A stretch of 64,000 bases of DNA from positions 14,901-78,900 of the forward strand of contig CAVIFU010000003.1 of assembly GCA_963642145.1 (NCBI GenBank), written 5' to 3'. How positions within the stretch are numbered: the first letter of the stretch is position 1; each line of letters starts with the position of its first letter. The translations under genes and the position numbers were made by a program. Of the stretch, positions 15,151 to 24,100 are shown piece after piece. The notes beneath the pieces are model-generated. The model saw only the letters and a list, made by a program, of their open reading frames with translations, did no database searches and was not told where the DNA came from. The DNA comes from Stercoripulliclostridium_A sp963642145 (GTDB lineage Bacteria; Bacillota; Clostridia; Christensenellales; DTU072).

Positions 15151-18100
15151 ACGGTTCGCTCTTCGGTAACGTCAACGCGCTGGCTAACGCTACCGATAAT
15201 ACCTACGCACCCGTAGAGGGCGCCAAGGTAACCCTCCTTACCGGTAACAAAGAAAAGTACGTCACCTACACGGATGAAGACGGCGATTACACGTTCGTCA
15301 ACATAGCCTCAGGCACGTACAACGTAAAGATTACTTGCGACAAGTACAACGATATACCGAGGGTTGGACAATCCAATCCTCAGGTAACGGTATACTCCTA
15401 CTACGATAAGCCCGCAATGGAAGCCAACTTCACCATGACTAAGTATGAGGAAGGCTCGTGGACGAATATAACCATCCACGGCGTGGTGGAAAGAGAAACC
15501 GCCGTCAACGTTGTAGAGAAAGTAGAAGGCGCCGTAGTTTACATCCAAAACGACAACGAGTGGCATGAAGTAGGCAAAACCGACGCAAACGGCGCGTACA
15601 GCGGTACGTTAAACTTGACGCTCAAATCTTCCTACCACAGCATGAAAGTCGAAAATACCCCGGTCGGCACGATATGGTCGTCCGTAACGCTCACGTTCAA
15701 TAACGAAGGCGGTACGAATACCGATTACACCGTCAACTTCAAGTATTGGGTCGGACGTGAAGCGGAGAAGGTGCCTACAATCAAGGCAACCATCCTCGTA
15801 AGAGACTTCGGAGACAACCTGCTCACGGGTACGGCGTCGAGCGTATATGCAAAATACGCGCGCACCGACGAGGGCGAGGGAACGTCGTTTAACGCAAACG
15901 CCGTGCACTCGGGCTCCGCGATAAACGGAACGGTGATAAACGATAACTTCTCGGGCGCAGAGCACGCGGCAAGTTACAGCGAAAACGACGTATTCTACGA
16001 CGTATACGAGTTTAGCTCGGTCGACGACCTGAAGACCGGCGTAAAAGCTCTTGCCGACGCTATAAAAGCTCTCGAAAAAGACAACGTCAAAATATACGAC
16101 GTAACGGAAATCATAAGCGGATTGTACTATCGCGCGGAAAGCTATTCGGAAGCGAGCGCCATCGAGATTCGCGGATTCGTGGGTCAAAGCTACAAGGGAG
16201 AGCTCTCATACCGCGCAATCATAGCGCGCAAAGCCGCCAAGACCGCGGCGGCGGAAGAATCGGGCTTTGAAATTTGGCTCGAAAAAGACAATAGAACCAT
16301 CAGGAATTCCGATTCCTTCTCGGGCGCAAGCAACAACGTCATAACCGTCACCAAAGAGGACGGCTCGGAAGACTCCGCAAGGACGAATTACGCCCAAAAT
16401 ACCGCAAGGAATTACTTGTCTGTCATCCGTGACGGAGAGGACGGCAAAGTATTGAAGCTTTCGGACATCGAGGACGAAGCCACGCGCAACAAGAACGCCG
16501 TTTACAACCAAAACAGCGGCGTGGCGACGATTAAGTATCTCGGATACTCGACCTACACCGTCAAGGTGCGCTCGACGTTGTACGAGAACGTCACGATAGG
16601 CACCGTTACTCTGACGGAGGACAAGTACGACATCGACATGGGCGAAATCATCCTTACGCCCAAGACCAAGCCTAGTTGGATAGAGCAAGAGAACGAAGCC
16701 GAACGCATGCTCCAAGGCTTGCGCATCCGTCTCGGCGCGGATACTTTGGACGCTTCTAGCCAAGGCGTAAGCGGACAGGATCCGGAAACCGACGCCGGCT
16801 ATACCCAAGACGGTATACCGCTGACTAAGTACTCTTATCTCCAAAGCCTCGGCGACAAGACCGTCAACGCGCTCATTCACACCGCTACCGGACAGATCAG
16901 CAGCGCCATAGGTAACGCCATAGGTAACGCCATAGGCGGTACCGGCGGCAGTATCGTCGGTAGCTTGGCAAGCAGAGGCTTGAACGCGTTGTTCGGACAA
17001 ATCGGCGGCGCGGATACCTCTTCGCAATACTTAGACGCCGTAGGCAAACCGATATTTGTGCCTTGGACGAACTACGTCAACGGATACGAGCAGGGCGTGA
17101 AAGACGCTTCCGACTCCGTAACCTATATAGAAGCGTGGGTATCGTCAGACCTTATCAACAACATCGTATCCACCGTACACAACCTCTTAATGGCGTATAC
17201 GGGCTACGGCAGCATATCTAAGGATAGACGCTTCACTTCCGCCGACCTATGCAAGATACCGGACGGCACGAGTGAGGACGACATCAAGCACCTCAAATTC
17301 TCCGGCGAATTCAGCGAGGATTTGGAAGAGAAATGGGGCGATTACGCGTTTAGCAGTCAAACCGATTACACCGACATGCTCTACGAAGCAGGCGGTAGAT
17401 TGGTGGGAAGCTTCGCGGTGTTTGCCGTCAACTCCTTGGTAACTCTGGATCCCAAGTGGATGAACCTCATCCAAATGCTTGCGTATTCCATCGACGCCAT
17501 CAAGGAAATACTCGACCAAGTAACGAGGCTTGTGTCGCACGCCTTACCGCTCACGAGCGGCTACTCCATGATTATGGAAAAGGATCTCCCGGGCAGCCCG
17601 CTCAATCAAACCGAGATCTACTCCACCGTTTGGGAGTACAATACCGCTTACGGCTATATGGATATAGAGAAGAAGACGGTATTGGGCGGAACAAAGACGC
17701 GTGAAATGTATCAGCCGTCATTCTCCACCAAGGACGTAAACGGCAACAGCCTCACGGTAGAAGAGAAGTCCTCGAGCTCCTATACGTTTGCACAAGGCGC
17801 GAACTCCATTAGTAAAGTTACGATATCCGACGACAACGCTCTCGGCAAAGTGGTAGGTCAACGCTCTACCAACGTACAAGATCTCGTGGCTAACAGCGGC
17901 GTACTGGATAAAGGCGACAACCTCGTAGGCTATAACTACAATTCCGGCATCTACGCCAACGACAAGATAAAAACCACCGTTGACGACAATCCCGTATTCG
18001 ACGATGACGGCGAACTCGTAAGCGGCTATAAGCGCGAACTCGACTTCATAGACAAGTCCGTTTACGCAAAGGTAGTCCTCAACAAGGCTTCCGGCACGTT

Positions 18101-21100
18101 GCTTGACAGAATAGTTCTGTTCGTCAACGGCGCGACATACTCGAATACCGCTTCCGGCATGCTTGTAAATCAAACCGATTATATGCCCAACGCGACCGAA
18201 CTCCGCGCCGATACAATTTTGTATAACGAGGACGGCAGCTACCTCTCGGAGCAATACGAGGCGATGGATAAGATAATCCAAAAATGGATTAGCACCAACA
18301 CCGTAAACTCCTATGTGGTAATCTCCGACTACAAGTATTCCGCGAGTGAAACGGGCGTTATCACCTCCACGCTGATAGGCAAGACCTACGTAAGAGACGT
18401 CTACGGACACTTCGACTCGGAAGACTTTGCGTACGGCGACATAAGCTGGATGGTATCCGAAAACAATTATGACAAGGACTTCAACGTAGAAAGCGTTTCG
18501 TACAGATACGCCAGCCGTTATCCGCTCAACAGCGACTTCTCGCTCAACTATACGGCGCTTACTTTGAGCGATATGCCTTATGTGCAGGCGCGCTCCATAA
18601 TGTCGGCAAAAGACGACAGATTCATGGAAATCGATATCAACAACACAGGATTGCGTTTGCGTTCGGTATCCACGATAGGCAACAACCTGTACAACTCCAC
18701 GCCCAACGGCACGAGCGGTATGTCGGAGACGGTAACGCAACCGCCCACGAAGATCGTCTTCCACGATCCGTACAACATCTTGGACTTTACCGCTTACGGC
18801 GGAACTTGGACGGAAGCATACGGCGGCGTAAGACACAACATCAACAATGACGGTTCTTACTCCGTAAACAACATCAACGACATACTTCCCAACCGCGCTT
18901 ACGCGACGTTTACGGACGGCACCTCGAACGGCTCGTCCGGCGTGGAAATGTATTGGGACTTCACAATGCTCAGCATGGTTCCGAGCACGGAAGGCACCAC
19001 CGGATACATTCGCGGATATGTCGGCGAAGAGACTTACAGCAAGAACGCCCAAGGCACGGTAACTTACATCCAAGCCGTGGTAGAGGGCGGATTGCTCATA
19101 AACATCGATTCCACCGACAATATCAAGGGACAACCCGAGCGCAACAAGCAAGACGCCACGTTGTTCGCAATTGACGAGAACAACAAAGAAAAAGCGCTCA
19201 CGCTCCCCGAAATCGATCCTTTGAACTTCGATAAGGACGAATATTTGGCGTCACTGCCCAAGACCATCGTATACACCGCCAAGATGAGATACGAGAGGGA
19301 AGGCAGCTACCAGACGTTCACCGTTTACGGTCAGGAGACCGACTACATAGTCAAGAGATACGTATTCAACGACGTATCGTGGGATATAGACCTAAGCACC
19401 GTGTCCTACTCCGGTGAGCCCGCAACGCTCAAATTGACTTACCGCTTTACTCCGAGCAAGGATACCGAGGGCAACACCTTGGGAGAGCCGTCCGAGTCGG
19501 TAACAGTCAACGTGCCGGTAAGCGTCAAGAACTGCGTAGCCACCAATGTGACGAGGCTTTCCGCCGTCGAGTACGCGAACTTCGTATACCTCAAAGGCAC
19601 GGATAACTCGGGCTACATGATAGTCGCGCTCAGCGATTGCGAATCGGATACGCTCAACGCGGTCACGCTTTCGGGAGTACAACAATTCACCGAGATAGCG
19701 TCTAACAAAGCCAAGAACTACGCGGCGCGCTTTGGCGCAATTACCGCGTTCGCCGGCGAGTCCACCGCCAATAGCTACTACTATGACGAGGAAAGCGACG
19801 TATTCTACTACGTATACGAAGGCGTAAGCACGGATGACTTCAACCTCTACGTCAAGTCATTCGGCGAGGATAACCGCCAAGAGATCCACAACAATTACGA
19901 AAAGTACGATACTCTCGGCACCGGCGCGACCGTATACCATTACAGGAAACTCGTCAATTCTTACGAGGCGGAGTTGACCGACAGAGACGGCGAAAACGTC
20001 ATCGTGGTCAATCCGATTTTCGGAACGGATATTCACGACAAGCTGTCCTCAGTTAAACGTATAGACATCACCGTCAACGAAACCGACAGGGATAACGAAC
20101 CTACCGGCAATAAGACGGATATAACAAGATGGTATGTCGAATCCGTAGACGCCTCTTCCATAGCAAACGTAGACTTCAACGCCATCAGCCACGAAACCTA
20201 CACGGTATACTTCAACGTCAAGGACGATATAGGCAATACGCAAAAGATAGCCGTTAAGGTAGAAGTTTTGCCTAAGAAGGTTGTCACGAACAACCTCGAC
20301 GAAACCGTCCCGACCGACGGCAGAGTAATTACTCCGTTCGATACGACGAGAGAATCGGCGTCCTTAGCCGTCTACTACAAGAAGAGCGGCTCGGACGGCA
20401 CGATGATCCTCGGATTGTTCCCGAAGGGCACGGCGACCGCGTACACTTACCCCGATCTCACCGCGCTTACCGGAGTGACCGCGTCGAGCTTCCCGACAAG
20501 CATCGTCAAGGAGTACGGCTCGGTACCCGAGTTCAGCGGCGCGCGTAGCGGCATAACCGTCTACACCGACGGCGACGTCAAGTACATAGCGATTGAAGGC
20601 GTCAGCCTCGGCGTATTCCAAGAGTACAAGAATAAACTCACAGAGCAAGGCGTCGTAACCACGGCAAGGGAAGACAGACTCTCCGAGTTTGCGTCCCTCG
20701 ATAACAACCTGAGCGCGTATGTCGCGACCGGATCGCTCAACGTGTTCGGACTGCCTACGAGCATCAACGTAGGCTACGGCACTGACGCTAATAACGTTTA
20801 CCACAAAACGACGATATACGAAGGCACCGACTTCGTATGGATTGCCGATTCCGCGGACAAGCTCAAATACGATTACGATATGACAAGCGAGACTTGGACG
20901 TACACTTGGACGGCAAGAATAGGCACCGGCGACAACGTGCAAGAGCTCCCCGTAGTCTTCACAATCAACCGCAGAGTGCCTTCGAGCATCAAACAAATCA
21001 CCGTTTACCCGTACAGCGAGTACTACTCCAACGGCGCGCAAGTCACGGATAAAGCATGTTCGATCGACAGTGAGCAATCGGTTATTTACTCGGACGGCAC

Positions 21101-24100
21101 GGCGCGCAAGACAAAGGTATACTTCCGCATGGACGGCGAGTCGTGGCAAGGCAAAGTAGAGGGTACGCCCGTAATCATCAACGGCGTAACCTACTTGACT
21201 GACGTCAGATTCATAGATCCTTCCTTCGACGGTAGCTGGTACTTTGCCGACGCCATCATGCAAGACGACGTATTCGGCACTTGCACCATAAAGAACGTTC
21301 GTATCATAGTAACCAAGAGCACCATTTCCTCGCTGGATATTCCGAGCAAAGAGATCTACGTCTATGACGCGGATAACGACATAACCGCATACCTTGCGCA
21401 GGAAGGCATAAGAGCGAACATCTATCAGATCAAGAATAACACCATCGGCACCAAGGCGTTCGAGATCATCGGCTGGTCCTATGTAGACGAAGACGGATTG
21501 CTTCCCTCCTACACTTACGACGGTAGCGACGTACCGCAAATCAAGGTACTCATCGGCAACGTCGGCTACAAAGCGGGCAAACACGTTTGGGCGCAAGAAG
21601 TCACCGTCAACCTGTCTAAGGACGTTTACCCCGCCAAGGTATTGAAGAGAATCAACGATGTGAACGACGGCGGATACAGCCTCACGTACAAAGACGGCGG
21701 ATATGTCATCGCCATAGAGGATCCGTTCAAGTTCGCCATGCCGACAGAGCTTACCGTAACGTTCGAGGACGGCACCGAGGGCGTCGTACCCGTAGAGTTC
21801 GACTTCGGCAAAGACGGTATTGACTTCTACAAAGCGACGGACGGCATCAAGGGCACCATGACCTTGGGCAACAAGGCAAACAATAAGGTTACGTTGAATG
21901 TGACTTACGTCAACGAGAATCCGCGTACGCAGATAAAAGTAACCTACTACTCCGACAAGGATTGCGCCGAAGAGTTCAACATCTTCACCTACAACGCTTT
22001 CGACGTCATCAGGTTGCCTAAGTACGCGAAGTTCACCGTAGGCGGCGTTCAAGAAAATAACGTTTACGACGTAATTTGGGATTCCGTGGAAGCGTACTCG
22101 AACGAGGGCGGTACCGTCAAGGCGGTAAGCCTCATCGGCGACGACGTATTCGGCTACTTGAAGGACGTTGTGGAACTCACGATTAACGCAGAAGACATCA
22201 TTGACTACTCGTTGCCGAGCATTGTAAGCGCCAATCCGTACAATATGAGTGCGCTCGGCGCGCTACTCGGCATCGACGGCGACGTATTGCCCGTCACCAC
22301 CCTCGTAAACGGCGTCAAAGTAAACAAAGAGCTGAGCGTCAAGTATCCGACCATTGCAATAGATTATCGCAATACGGTTACGCACCTTACCGATATAGAG
22401 GTAGGCGTAACGCTTGACTTCGGCGGCGTCAACAGGATAATGGACGGCGATACCGATATCGGCAAAACGCTGGAAGTAAGGAAAGCTCTCCCGATAACCG
22501 TAGTAGTGGAAAGCCGCGTTGCCATAGGCGTCAAGACGTGGTTCACCACCGAAAGCACCAACATCACCGGCAGTATCTACGAGCCCATCGACTTTGCTAC
22601 TCTCGGCAGAGCGACGGTAGTGGCTGTCGGCAAGGACAAAGACTACGGCTCCAAGCTCCTGTCCGGCAAGACGACATTCGAAGACGTCATCGCCAACGCG
22701 ACGCGTTTGGATTCCGAGATGTGGCCGGAAGAGATCAAGACGTGGAGCGCAATTGCCGATAAGGCAAGGGCAAACGGACAAATAGGCGCGGTTTACTACT
22801 CCGAAAGCGAGCAAACCTACTACGTATGCTATCGCGGAGACGTAGACCTCGACTTGGTAGATTCCGCTTTGAAGACGGCAGGCGCAAGACAGACCGCAGG
22901 CGCGGATTGCATATCCTATTTCGATCCTAACGGCAACGTGATGGTACAAGCCAAGAGCTTCGAAGAGGGCGTAACCGTACTCTTTGAAAACGCAGAGGAA
23001 GAAAAGTACGACATCGCGTGGGATACCTCGTCGCTCAAATACACCTATGCCGGCGGTACCTATACGGTAAGGGCAACGCTTGCAAAGGGCGATAAGGAAT
23101 TGGAGCAAACATTCTACGTCAAGGTGTACGTCAAACCCGCTTCGCTCGTATCCATAGGCGTCACGTCCGACGGCTTGGAGGAAGGTTCCGTCGTAAAGAG
23201 CGAGAACGGCATCATCAAAGAACTTGTCGTAGATCCGTACATCGGATTCGTAGGACTCCCGAGCAAGGTCATGGCTTACTTCAACGGCTACAATTCGCCG
23301 ATTGAGATTGACGTAAGCTGGAATTTCAGCAAGATTTTGGCTGAGATGACGTCTAAGGGCGGTACCTACGACGCGACCAACAACAAGGCGGCGGTAGCGT
23401 ACGTTTACGTCACCGACGCAGACGGCAACAGAACGGCGGTTCAGACCATTGAGGTACCCGTAACCGTACTTGACAGGAGCCTAAACAGCATACTATTCTC
23501 CTATTTCGCGTCACGCGCGGATTACGAAGAAGCGCGCGAAAACGGATATGGCGGTCAAGAGTTTGTCGAATATTCCGGTGAACTCTATGTAAACCCGTAC
23601 CTGACCGCGTACAGCGAGGACTTCGATTCCGAAAACTTCGCGTACTACAGGAGAGTGTTACTGCTCGTCAACAGAGTGGATACCGACGATTTGGACGACA
23701 ACGTTTGGAGCGACGCATACAAAGAGCTTGCGTTCAACCTTAATAAAGATTCCTATGTGATCAGAGATATTTCCACAAACAGGGCGACCGACCTCAACAA
23801 CCTGTACACCGGCAGAAAGATCGACGTACGCATTTCGTTCGGTTCTACCGGCGACACCGTAGGCTCCGACACCAAGTTCTCGCGCAGTATAACCACAACC
23901 ATCTACAACATGACGTACGCGAGCGGACTTATATCGGAATACGCGGTAGACCCGTACGGCTTAGAGGGACCGACTGACGTATCCGCGTTTACAAGTTCCG
24001 AGAGGAAGACGATAACGACCGTATCCGGCGAAACTATCGATATGGACGTAGCGTATGATTTGACAAACGCATATCCGTATGACGCAAACGGCAACGTGAA

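Noticed and set aside
16905..16937. CRISPR-like or phase-variation repeat
   Set aside because: The 12-bp repeat is in frame, has fewer than three copies and changes length by whole codons, so it cannot switch the frame. No CRISPR-type spacing is seen anywhere in the window.
17718..19151. Minus-strand open frame (477 codons)
   Set aside because: Antisense shadow of the giant gene with the same skewed composition; no recognisable domain.
20364..22052. Long minus-strand open frame (562 codons) opposite the giant gene
   Set aside because: It is antisense to a continuous coding frame. Its Arg/Val/Tyr-rich composition is the complement of Asp/Tyr/Asn/Thr codons, and it has no motif or proper ribosome binding site.
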